This document shows, in pieces, positions 1 through 5,365 of a DNA stretch of 9,051 nucleotides (position 1 is the stretch's first letter; each line of letters starts with the position of its first letter). The position numbers and the translations under genes are program-made. Under the pieces are notes generated by a model that made no database searches, was not told the origin of the DNA, and saw only the letters and a list, made by a program, of their open reading frames with translations. Source of the stretch: Limnohabitans sp. (GTDB taxonomy: Bacteria > Planctomycetota > Phycisphaerae > Phycisphaerales > SM1A02); NCBI GenBank assembly GCA_030054275.1, contig JASGCF010000063.1:1-9051 (forward strand). Reading direction: 5' to 3'.

Positions 1-591
1 GTTGAGGTTCGACGCGTGTCCACGCACGGACTTGGCCGCTGGAACGAGTCGCGTGAAGCGCTCGACGACGCGCGATGGACCGCGTCACTCGAACCGCGCA
101 AGGGCGGCGGCGAAACACTTGTGATTCGTACCGATACGCCGAATCCAGAAGAGCATTTCCATCACATGCAGGTCACGGTGATTGCGCCAGCCCTTGATAC
201 GGTGAAGGTGCGAACGACGAAGGGCGATGTGACGGTGATTGAAAATCAGGGCGCCGTGGATATCGAGACGACGCTCGGCGATGTGCGCATGATGACGCCG
301 TGGCCGATGACGAATCCGATGACGATTATCACGAGTGAGGGTTCGATCGATTACCGCGTGCGAGGTGAGTCGAAGGGCGTTTTCGATTGTGAATCGCACG
401 GAGGCCAAGTTCGCCAACGCTGCGAGTACGGTCACTGGCTTGCCCTCGACACAGACAACGATCACGATCGCTTCTACGCCGTCCTGAACGGCGGCACCAA
501 TCCAGTCGTGCTTCGTACGAGCGATGAGAACATCCGAGTTGCCGTGGTTCCGAATCCGACGGCTGTTGGCGTGTACATCCTTGATCCGTGA
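1..591 (+). CDS. Repetitive beta-strand protein resembling DUF4097/toastrack family, 5' truncated
   Basis: The reading frame is open from the first base of the window to a TGA at 589-591, so the gene probably starts upstream. A GTG at 16 is the first possible internal start but has no Shine-Dalgarno sequence. The visible part is about 196 residues and is built of short beta-strand and turn units with Gly-Asp/Ser turns: TTKGDVTV, ETTLGDVRM and TSEGSIDY, then SHGGQV. Such regularly spaced G-D-V turns are typical of DUF4097/toastrack beta-solenoid proteins, which are often exported or membrane-linked. No catalytic motif is seen. A signal peptide cannot be judged because the N-terminus is missing. 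The C-terminus reads YILDP and its last codons run into the heptamer repeat. Family assignment rests on pattern only; another beta-helical or adhesin-like fold is possible. rlmE follows 82 bases downstream on the same strand. Confidence 0.6.
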   Translation, partial: VEVRRVSTHGLGRWNESREALDDARWTASLEPRKGGGETLVIRTDTPNPEEHFHHMQVTVIAPALDTVKVRTTKGDVTVIENQGAVDIETTLGDVRMMTPWPMTNPMTIITSEGSIDYRVRGESKGVFDCESHGGQVRQRCEYGHWLALDTDNDHDRFYAVLNGGTNPVVLRTSDENIRVAVVPNPTAVGVYILDP

Positions 592-631
592 TTCATGATC
601 CGTGATTCTCGATCCGTGATCCCCGATGTGC
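583..631 (+). repeat. Heptamer tandem repeat (GATNNNN x7)
   Basis: Seven consecutive 7-base units start with GAT: GATCCGT, GATTCAT, GATCCGT, GATTCTC, GATCCGT, GATCCCC and GATGTGC. Every second unit of the first five is identical, giving an overlying 14-base period. The array begins inside the last codons of the upstream gene and supplies its TGA stop. It ends about 40 bases before rlmE. It resembles the short tandemly repeated heptamers known from several bacterial genomes; any function is unknown. Confidence 0.75.
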
Positions 632-661
632 GACGACAACATGTGAGCCGCCCGTTCGCGG

Positions 662-667
662 TACAGT
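662..667 (+). promoter_or_regulatory. Possible -10 element for a leaderless rlmE transcript
   Basis: TACAGT fits the TAnnnT form of a -10 box and lies six bases before the GTG start of rlmE. No Shine-Dalgarno sequence is present between them. This spacing is that of leaderless transcripts, where transcription starts at the start codon. No good -35 box is visible 16-18 bases further upstream, so the call is weak; read-through from the upstream gene is the alternative. Confidence 0.25.
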
Positions 668-673
668 CCTCCC

Positions 674-1327
674 GTGAAGGAAGTTCAAGACCACTGGTTC
701 CGCCTCGCGAAGGAAGAGGGCTATCGATCGCGTGCTGCGTACAAACTCATCGATATCGATGATCGCAAGCGGCTGATCCGTCGCGGTGATCGCGTTCTTG
801 ACGCTGGCGCTGCACCAGGAAGTTGGTCACAAGTTGCAGCACAGCGCGTGGGGCCAAAGGGTGAGGTTGTTGCCGTTGATCTCAAGCAGATCAATGGCGG
901 TGGATACCCGCCGAATGTGCGGTTGATTCAGGCCGATTTGCGCGACCTTGATCTTGATGAGATGGGTGGTCGTCCATTCGACGCTGTGATTTCCGACATG
1001 GCACCCGATACGACAGGCGACCCGATGGGTGATGCACTGCGCTCTGTGCGGCTTTGCCATGATCTTCTTGATCGTTGCGTGGATTGGCTGCGGCGTGGGG
1101 GAAACCTCACGATGAAGGTCTTCGAGGGCGGTGAGTACCCCGAACTCTTGAAGCGCGCGTCGCGCATGTTTGAGGAAGCGAAAGGCTACAAACCTCGCGC
1201 CTCTCGGCAGGAAAGCGTTGAAATGTTCATCGTGTGCCACGGTTACCGCGGTGGCGATGGACGCGTTCCGACCGCCGAAGACGCATTACTTCCGAAACGC
1301 AAGCCATCGAAGGGTTGGGGTTCGTAG
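674..1327 (+). CDS. rlmE: 23S rRNA (uridine 2'-O) methyltransferase RlmE (FtsJ/RrmJ)
   Basis: This is a 217-residue FtsJ-family methyltransferase, close to the 209 residues of the E. coli enzyme. RlmE transfers a methyl group from S-adenosylmethionine to the 2'-hydroxyl of U2552 in the A loop of 23S rRNA, late in assembly of the large ribosomal subunit in the cytoplasm. The N-terminus carries the family signature GYRSRAAYKL (16-25). The SAM-binding loop is DAGAAPGSWSQVA (43-55). The catalytic K-D-K-E set is visible as Lys24, Asp108 (in ISDMAPD), Lys148 (in MKVFEG) and Glu183 (in SVEMFIV). A short Lys/Arg-rich tail after about residue 192 extends past the usual end. The GTG at 674 is chosen because the in-frame ATG at 641 is followed directly by a stop and the predicted N-terminus matches the family. 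There is no Shine-Dalgarno sequence; see the possible -10 element at 662. Confidence 0.95.
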   Translation: MKEVQDHWFRLAKEEGYRSRAAYKLIDIDDRKRLIRRGDRVLDAGAAPGSWSQVAAQRVGPKGEVVAVDLKQINGGGYPPNVRLIQADLRDLDLDEMGGRPFDAVISDMAPDTTGDPMGDALRSVRLCHDLLDRCVDWLRRGGNLTMKVFEGGEYPELLKRASRMFEEAKGYKPRASRQESVEMFIVCHGYRGGDGRVPTAEDALLPKRKPSKGWGS

Positions 1328-1349
1328 GCGCAGGGATTGCCCGCTGCGC
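1328..1349 (+). terminator. Stem-loop directly after rlmE stop, terminator-like but without T-tract
   Basis: GCGCAG (1328-1333) pairs with CTGCGC (1344-1349). Two further G-C pairs are possible past one bulged G. The stem starts on the base after the TAG stop. No T-run follows, so it may protect the 3' end or assist factor-dependent termination rather than act as a full intrinsic terminator. Confidence 0.35.
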
Positions 1350-1405
1350 GTCAAATCTGCCTCTCGATTGCCCTTGGCTGAACTTTGGGTTCCTGCGAAA
1401 GCGGT

Positions 1406-1434
1406 TTGAGAGCGCGTGGTGCGGTGGGCATGGT
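1406..1434 (+). promoter_or_regulatory. Weak sigma70-like promoter candidate for the EF-hand gene
   Basis: TTGAGA (1406-1411, five of six matches to TTGACA) is followed after 17 bases by CATGGT (1429-1434, a poor -10). It would give a leader of about 50 bases before the start at 1490. The -35 and spacing are good and the -10 is weak, so this is a candidate only. Confidence 0.22.
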
Positions 1435-1479
1435 TCTTGCCTTCGACCCGTGGCGTTCCGCACATGAGCGGCGCGTCAT

Positions 1480-1483
1480 GGAG
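1480..1483 (+). promoter_or_regulatory. Shine-Dalgarno GGAG that decides the start at 1490
   Basis: GGAG lies six bases before the ATG at 1490. The alternative in-frame ATG at 1478 overlaps this motif and has nothing comparable upstream. The start at 1490 is therefore preferred. Confidence 0.55.
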
Positions 1484-1489
1484 ACCCCC

Positions 1490-2227
1490 ATGCAGATTCA
1501 AGGCACCCCCTCCGCGATGATGTACCCGGCCCGCCCAGCGCAGCGGCCCGTTTCGAATCCCGCGTCGGCGCTTCCCCCGGGCGCAACTGCGCCAGCCGCG
1601 CAAGGCGGACCTGCGCAACAACAGATCGATGTTGCCAAGATTCTCGAGCATTGGGGCACCTCCAATGCAGAAGCGGATCTCAACACGGACGGCATCGTGG
1701 ACGCGCAAGACTTGGCGCTTGCGTCTTCGCAGCAGAACAGCGGCGTCGGCGGAGTTGCCAGTGGTTGGGGCCAGAGTGGCGTGAGCGACCTGAACGGTGA
1801 CGGCATCACCGACGCAACCGATTTGGCGATGGCGTTGCATGAGCAATCGCCGAATGCGCCAGAAACGCGTCAGGCGGTGGTCACGAGTTTGGTCGACGCC
1901 GCCTTCCAAGCGCGCGACAAAGACAATGACGAGTCGCTGGCTGCGCAGGACTTTGCAGACAACGGCCGCATTTTCAAGAAACTCGACATCGACGAGAGCG
2001 GCCGCGTCGGACGCGAAGAACTCACGAAGGCGCTCACGGCGCAACTCGATCGATTCATGAACCAAGTGCCCAACGCGCAGCCGACTGCCTTTGCAAAGCG
2101 ATGGCTTGAGGCGTTCACTGGAACTCGTCCGGCACCAGACCTTGGCAATTTCACGCGCGTGCAAGAGCTCTTTGCGAAGGGCCCGACCGCGACGCGAGGC
2201 GTCGGCATCCTGTCTGCGCGCGCCTGA
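1490..2227 (+). CDS. EF-hand protein with two dockerin-type and two calmodulin-type calcium loops
   Basis: This 245-residue protein is not a recognised named family. Residues 1-45 are Pro/Ala/Gln-rich and probably flexible, with no signal peptide or membrane segment, so a cytoplasmic location is inferred. Loop 1 (63-74, D-L-N-T-D-G-I-V-D-A-Q-D) and loop 2 (100-111, D-L-N-G-D-G-I-T-D-A-T-D) are dockerin-like. Each is preceded by a helix-like stretch containing W-G (55-56 and 93-94). Loops 3 (143-154) and 4 (166-177, ending in E-E) look more like calmodulin-type hands and follow a helical stretch at 125-141. A further helical region (196-210) and a short basic tail (ending in LSARA) close the protein. 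All four loops keep acidic or Asn residues at most coordinating positions, so Ca2+ binding is likely; whether it senses or stores calcium is unknown. Starts further upstream (1385, 1478) lack a ribosome site. An intrinsic terminator follows 27 bases after the stop. Confidence 0.8.
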   Translation: MQIQGTPSAMMYPARPAQRPVSNPASALPPGATAPAAQGGPAQQQIDVAKILEHWGTSNAEADLNTDGIVDAQDLALASSQQNSGVGGVASGWGQSGVSDLNGDGITDATDLAMALHEQSPNAPETRQAVVTSLVDAAFQARDKDNDESLAAQDFADNGRIFKKLDIDESGRVGREELTKALTAQLDRFMNQVPNAQPTAFAKRWLEAFTGTRPAPDLGNFTRVQELFAKGPTATRGVGILSARA

Positions 2228-2253
2228 CGAAAGTCCGTGCGCGCATCGAACAC

Positions 2254-2288
2254 GCCCGTGGCAGGACGCCGCGGGCTGTTCGCTTTTT
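2254..2288 (+). terminator. Intrinsic terminator of the EF-hand gene
   Basis: GCCCGTGGC (2254-2262) pairs with GCCGCGGGC (2268-2276) in a nine-base stem with one G-T wobble and the loop AGGAC. A T-rich tail follows, ending in TTTTT at 2284-2288. It lies 27 bases after the stop of the EF-hand gene. The T-run starts seven bases after the stem, slightly far for an ideal terminator. Confidence 0.6.
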
Positions 2289-2346
2289 GCAGTCGCCTTT
2301 TGCAGTCGGACGCGCGGCGACCTCCGACAACGCCTCGCAAAAACAA

Positions 2347-2375
2347 CGAATCCCGCTCACATCGCGCGGGAGTCG
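2347..2375 (+). other. Hairpin just upstream of the small reading frame
   Basis: CGAATCCCGC (2347-2356) pairs with GCGGGAGTCG (2366-2375) over ten positions with one mismatch and a nine-base loop. It ends three bases before the GGGGAG ribosome site of the 2390 frame. This position could control access to that site. Confidence 0.45.
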
Positions 2376-2389
2376 AAGGGGAGAAAGAA

Positions 2390-2542
2390 ATGACTGTTCC
2401 GAACCCTGTTTGCTGCGTGTCTGTCGCGGGCTTGCGGTCGGTTGTCCAGTCCGACCGACTTCGCGTGTTGCGTGCACGAGGCGTGCACGGTTCGACAAAA
2501 TCAACCAAATCCCTCACGGTCGTGGGGTATGAGGCGCTGTGA
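2390..2542 (+). CDS. Candidate small protein (50 residues) with strong Shine-Dalgarno
   Basis: An ATG at 2390 follows GGGGAG (2378-2383) at an ideal six-base distance; this is one of the best ribosome sites in the window. The predicted product begins MTVPNPVCC and ends VVGYEAL. It is basic in its middle (several Arg in residues 22-31 and two Lys further on) and has adjacent cysteines at 8-9. No family is recognised and there is no clear membrane segment. A stem-loop starts four bases after the TGA. The ribosome site and flanking hairpins support expression. Against it, the sequence is short, has no homology that I recognise, and contains hairpins that could instead belong to a non-coding RNA. 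A terminator lies between it and the EF-hand gene, so it would need its own promoter, and none is obvious. Confidence 0.35.
   Translation: MTVPNPVCCVSVAGLRSVVQSDRLRVLRARGVHGSTKSTKSLTVVGYEAL
2435..2489 (+). other. Two perfect hairpins inside the small reading frame
   Basis: CGGTCGG (2435-2441) pairs perfectly with CCGACCG (2451-2457) across a nine-base loop. CGTGCACG (2471-2478) is followed by AGG and a second CGTGCACG (2482-2489). That octamer is self-complementary, so the pair is both a direct and an inverted repeat and can form an eight-base stem. Such structure is as expected for a folded RNA as for coding sequence. Confidence 0.5.
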
Positions 2543-2546
2543 AGTT

Positions 2547-2571
2547 GGCGGGTGCGTTTGGGGCATCCGCC
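2547..2571 (+). terminator. Stem-loop after the small reading frame
   Basis: GGCGGGTGC (2547-2555) pairs with GCATCCGCC (2563-2571) in a nine-base stem with one G-T wobble and a seven-base loop. It begins four bases after the TGA at 2540-2542. No T-run follows on either strand, so it is terminator-like in position only. Confidence 0.4.
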
Positions 2572-2755
2572 CGATGAAATTGCCGAACTTTCGCCCGCGG
2601 CTGCGCGTTGTCTTGGTCGTCCGTCACGATGGAAGGTCGCAGCGCTTGGGACGGCGTGTGCGGCACGATCGACCGAAGTTCACTCGAACGAACGCCGATC
2701 AGAAAAACTTCAGTTGTCCATCGTTGGGAACGGAACGCATCTCCTCCTCTCTCTC

Positions 2756-2799
2756 GCACTGCGCCGACCGCCATGTTTCAAACTGGGTCGGCGCTGTGC
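2756..2799. terminator. Long inverted repeat between convergent units
   Basis: GCACTGCGCCGACC (2756-2769) and GGTCGGCGCTGTGC (2786-2799) are complementary at 13 of 14 positions around a 16-base loop. The loop contains the small palindrome GTTTCAAAC (2775-2783). The structure lies 50 bases beyond the stop of the three-gene minus-strand operon. On the plus strand TTTT follows at 2801-2804; on the minus strand a purine-rich tract follows and there is no T-run. It may end transcription from both sides or stabilise the operon's 3' end. Confidence 0.5.
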
Positions 2800-2848
2800 G
2801 TTTTGGAGCGTGCGATTCGATCGCTGCGTGCGCGGATGCGACCCGTGC

Positions 2849-5365
2849 TCACTTCCGCGAGCAGGTGCCCCAACTCTGGAGCAGCACCGAGAGGTCCGCG
2901 CTGTCGATGACGCCGTCGGTGACGATGTCGACACCCGGGAGCGTCGTAGCCGTGCCCCACGCAGCGAGCAGGACAGAGAGATCCGACGTGCCAACCTCGC
3001 CATCGCGGTCAAAGTCGGCCGGGCAATCGGCGAACGGCGCCTCGCAGAGGTCGAGGATGCCGTTGCGGTTCGCGTCGGCGCCAGGCGCGCTTTCGATCTC
3101 ACAACTGTCGACGATGCCGTTCGCGTTGCAGTCGACACTCGTCGCCGAGAAGTAGCGCACGCGGAACTCAAGCCACGAGTCGATGGTGCAGCCGTCGGGA
3201 TCGACCGCAAGCGAGGCCGTTGCGCGCAGCGTGAGCCCGCCGTCGGCCGCGATCTCGCCGTTGAAGGTGTTCGCCGGGACGGTGAAGGTGCGCCATGGGA
3301 TGATGATGTTGCACTCGCCGCCCGCGGCGAAAGCCGTGCCAAGTTCCACATCGCCGCACGCGACGGTGACGAACTCGAGCGCGGTACCGAAGTCGCCGCG
3401 CGCGCGGACATCGATTGTGACGGGCGTCGCGGCGCGCGCCGCAGCGGGGATCGTCCACGCTGCCGGCGAACCGACGCCGATCGGCGTGAACTGCTCGGAT
3501 GTGCGGTCGATCGACAGCAACTTCTCGCATGCGTCGCCGACACCGTTGCCGTTGCAATCCTCAAGTCGGCCAAGCAGCGCATCGCATGCGTCGTGCACGC
3601 CGTTGCCGTCGCAGTCGTGGCCCTCGAGTTCCTCGAGATCCGAGATGCCGTTGCGGTTGCAGTCGTCGTCGACGACCGCGACCACATGCGCGGACGAGAC
3701 GGAAATCGACGACACCGGCGGCAGCGCCGGCGGCACGATCGTCGCAACGCTTCCTTGGCAGGTTCCGCCGGTGGTGCAGCCCCACGCGCGCACGGAGCCG
3801 TCGGCACGGATGGCGACGCTGGTGCTTGCGCCCGCCGAGAAGGCGGTGACAGGCCCGAGATCCGCAGGAATCTGCGCCTCCACGAGCGAGGTCGGCCAGC
3901 CAGTTAAGAACCCGTTCGTGCGCCGCGCCAGCGCATGATTGAGGCCAGCGCTGAAGTTGGTCACGACGCCGAGCGTCGATGGTGGCGCAAGGCTCGCCGC
4001 GCCCCAAGAGCCGAGCGTTCCGTTCGTCCGGTGCGCGAGCGCGTAGCCATCTCCCGCATCGACGCGCGTGGCGAGACCGATCGAGGCTGGAACCGTCGAC
4101 ATCTGGATGTTCGGGCCCCACGCGAACACCGTGCCATCGGTGCGTACTGCCGCGCAGAAGTCGGCGCCGGCCGTCACCGAGATCGCTGCGTTGAGTGCCG
4201 CTGGCTGCTGCGAGGCGTAGCGGCTCCACACCGAGAGATCGGCGCGGCGACCGATGAAGGTGCGTCCGCCGCCGCTGAGGCCTTCCGAGAGATCGAAGTC
4301 GATGGAATCCTCGGGCGGCGGTAGCGAGCCGAACCGACCCCACGAGAGAAGGCTTCCATCGCCGCAGAGCGCGGTGGTGGTGTCGCCGCGCGCATGCGCG
4401 ATCCGCGGCTCTGGCCCGATGGCACGCGGAATCGCAAGCGCGGTGCTGCCGGCGTCGATCCCGAAGGCGCGCACGCTTCCGTCGGCGAGCAACACCATCG
4501 TGTGCAGTTCGCCGCAGCGGACGCGCGTCGCCGGGCCGAAGTTCGTGGGCACGCGCGTCTCGCCCTGGCTGTTCGAGCCCCATGCGCGCAGCGAGCCGTC
4601 GGCACGCACGGCGACGGTGAAGGTCGTACCTGTGTCGACCGAGATCACGGGCCCGATTCCCGCGGGAACATTGCACTGCCCGAAGGTGTTGTTGCCCCAG
4701 CACGCAAGCGAACCATCGCCACGGCGTGCTGCGAAGAACGCCGCGCCGGCCGCGACCTCGACCACATTGCGGAGGCCTGCCGGAGGTGCTGCGTTCAGCG
4801 AGAAGACGGTGCCGTTCGTACGGAGCGCAACGATGCGGCCCGAGTTGAGTTCCTTGCCGAGCGCGAAGTCGGCATACGGCCCAGCAGGAATGGCGAGCGA
4901 ACTCGCGCTGCCCCAAAGGACGATGCTGCCGTCGCTCTTCAATGCGCCCGAAATGTTCGGGCCCGCAGCGATCTTCACGACGCTTGCCAAGTCCGCGGGC
5001 ACAGTCGCCTGACCCGATCCGTTGCTGCCGGCGGCGACGACGGTGCCGTCCGGCTTCAGCGCAAGCACATGATCGAGGCCCGTCGAATCGGTGCCAGCGG
5101 CGACCGCGGCGTACGGAACATTCGGCAGCGGGGAGGGCGCGCCCAGCGGGCAGACGATGAGCCGCCCGTTCGCGTCGACGATGTACGACACCGAGCGGCT
5201 CGCCGCCATGCCGAGAATCGGAGCGGGGATGTCGGTCGGCAGCGTGGCTGCGGTAGCCACGGATGAACCCCATGTGACGATTCGTGTGCGCGGACCGTCG
5301 TCGCCAGCGGATGCCGAAGAAATCGCAAAGAGCGGCGTTGCGAGGAGTGTGATCGCGCGCATCAT
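2849..5365 (-). CDS. Protein A: secreted double RCC1 propeller with EF-hand repeats and dockerin-like C-terminus
   Basis: Last gene of the operon, 838 residues. Residues 1-20 are a signal peptide (MMRA, a hydrophobic core, cleavage after ASA). Residues 25-565 hold RCC1-type repeats: 13 strand-turn units centred on D-G/N-G turns near 67, 106, 145, 184, 217, 256, 295, 336, 375, 410, 448, 484 and 522. A split unit (TWG at 31-33 and HVVAVVD at 560-566) would close the ring, giving 14, or two seven-blade propellers. Three Asp-Cys EF loops follow (568-614), then a beta-sandwich-like domain (about 617-742, Cys685 and Cys726), two more EF loops (745-775), and a dockerin-like duplex (781-835). The second dockerin loop (813-824) has Val815 at a calcium-ligand position and is probably weak. 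Binding or structural role inferred; no catalytic motif seen. The start at 5365 overlaps the upstream stop by ATGA and has GGGGAG seven bases before it; an ATG at 5380 lacks a ribosome site. Confidence 0.85.
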   Translation of the reverse strand: MMRAITLLATPLFAISSASAGDDGPRTRIVTWGSSVATAATLPTDIPAPILGMAASRSVSYIVDANGRLIVCPLGAPSPLPNVPYAAVAAGTDSTGLDHVLALKPDGTVVAAGSNGSGQATVPADLASVVKIAAGPNISGALKSDGSIVLWGSASSLAIPAGPYADFALGKELNSGRIVALRTNGTVFSLNAAPPAGLRNVVEVAAGAAFFAARRGDGSLACWGNNTFGQCNVPAGIGPVISVDTGTTFTVAVRADGSLRAWGSNSQGETRVPTNFGPATRVRCGELHTMVLLADGSVRAFGIDAGSTALAIPRAIGPEPRIAHARGDTTTALCGDGSLLSWGRFGSLPPPEDSIDFDLSEGLSGGGRTFIGRRADLSVWSRYASQQPAALNAAISVTAGADFCAAVRTDGTVFAWGPNIQMSTVPASIGLATRVDAGDGYALAHRTNGTLGSWGAASLAPPSTLGVVTNFSAGLNHALARRTNGFLTGWPTSLVEAQIPADLGPVTAFSAGASTSVAIRADGSVRAWGCTTGGTCQGSVATIVPPALPPVSSISVSSAHVVAVVDDDCNRNGISDLEELEGHDCDGNGVHDACDALLGRLEDCNGNGVGDACEKLLSIDRTSEQFTPIGVGSPAAWTIPAAARAATPVTIDVRARGDFGTALEFVTVACGDVELGTAFAAGGECNIIIPWRTFTVPANTFNGEIAADGGLTLRATASLAVDPDGCTIDSWLEFRVRYFSATSVDCNANGIVDSCEIESAPGADANRNGILDLCEAPFADCPADFDRDGEVGTSDLSVLLAAWGTATTLPGVDIVTDGVIDSADLSVLLQSWGTCSRK

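Larger units (their letters stand above)
2228..2848. other. Hairpin-rich 620-base stretch between convergent transcription units
   Basis: No large gene is credible here on either strand. Long frames crossing it lack domains, ribosome sites or coherent composition. The stretch holds an intrinsic terminator (2254-2288), hairpins at 2347-2375, 2435-2457, 2471-2489 and 2547-2571, one small reading frame (2390-2542) and a long inverted repeat (2756-2799). Bases 2572-2755 show nothing clear beyond weak 4-base stems. The arrangement could be a structured non-coding RNA, a small-protein gene with structured mRNA, or remnants between two convergent operons. Confidence 0.5.

Noticed and set aside
1286..2164. 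Long minus-strand frame opposite the rlmE end and the EF-hand gene
   Set aside because: Arg/His-rich translation without domains, fully antisense to a protein with clear EF-hand loops; a usual effect of high GC content.
2285..2308. Direct repeat of TTTTGCAGTCG (2285-2295 and 2298-2308)
   Set aside because: Only two 11-base copies with no flanking structure; probably a small local duplication after the terminator.
2699..2740. 13-codon minus-strand frame after AGGAGG (2743-2748)
   Set aside because: The Shine-Dalgarno sequence is only two bases from the ATG, too close for normal initiation, and the product is too short to support.
2514..2774. 86-codon minus-strand frame starting in the loop of the inverted repeat
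   Set aside because: No ribosome site before its ATG, no domain, and random-looking composition.
2849..2910. LPXTG-type or PEP-CTERM-type anchor at the C-terminus of protein A
   Set aside because: The ends of A, B and C have no sorting motif followed by a membrane segment and basic tail; they stop soon after the dockerin-like Trp-Gly-x-Cys.
2552..3938. Plus-strand frames of 250-450 codons opposite the end of gene A
   Set aside because: Composition dominated by Arg, Ala and Asp, no recognisable domain, no ribosome site; antisense to well-supported EF-hand and beta-sandwich sequence.
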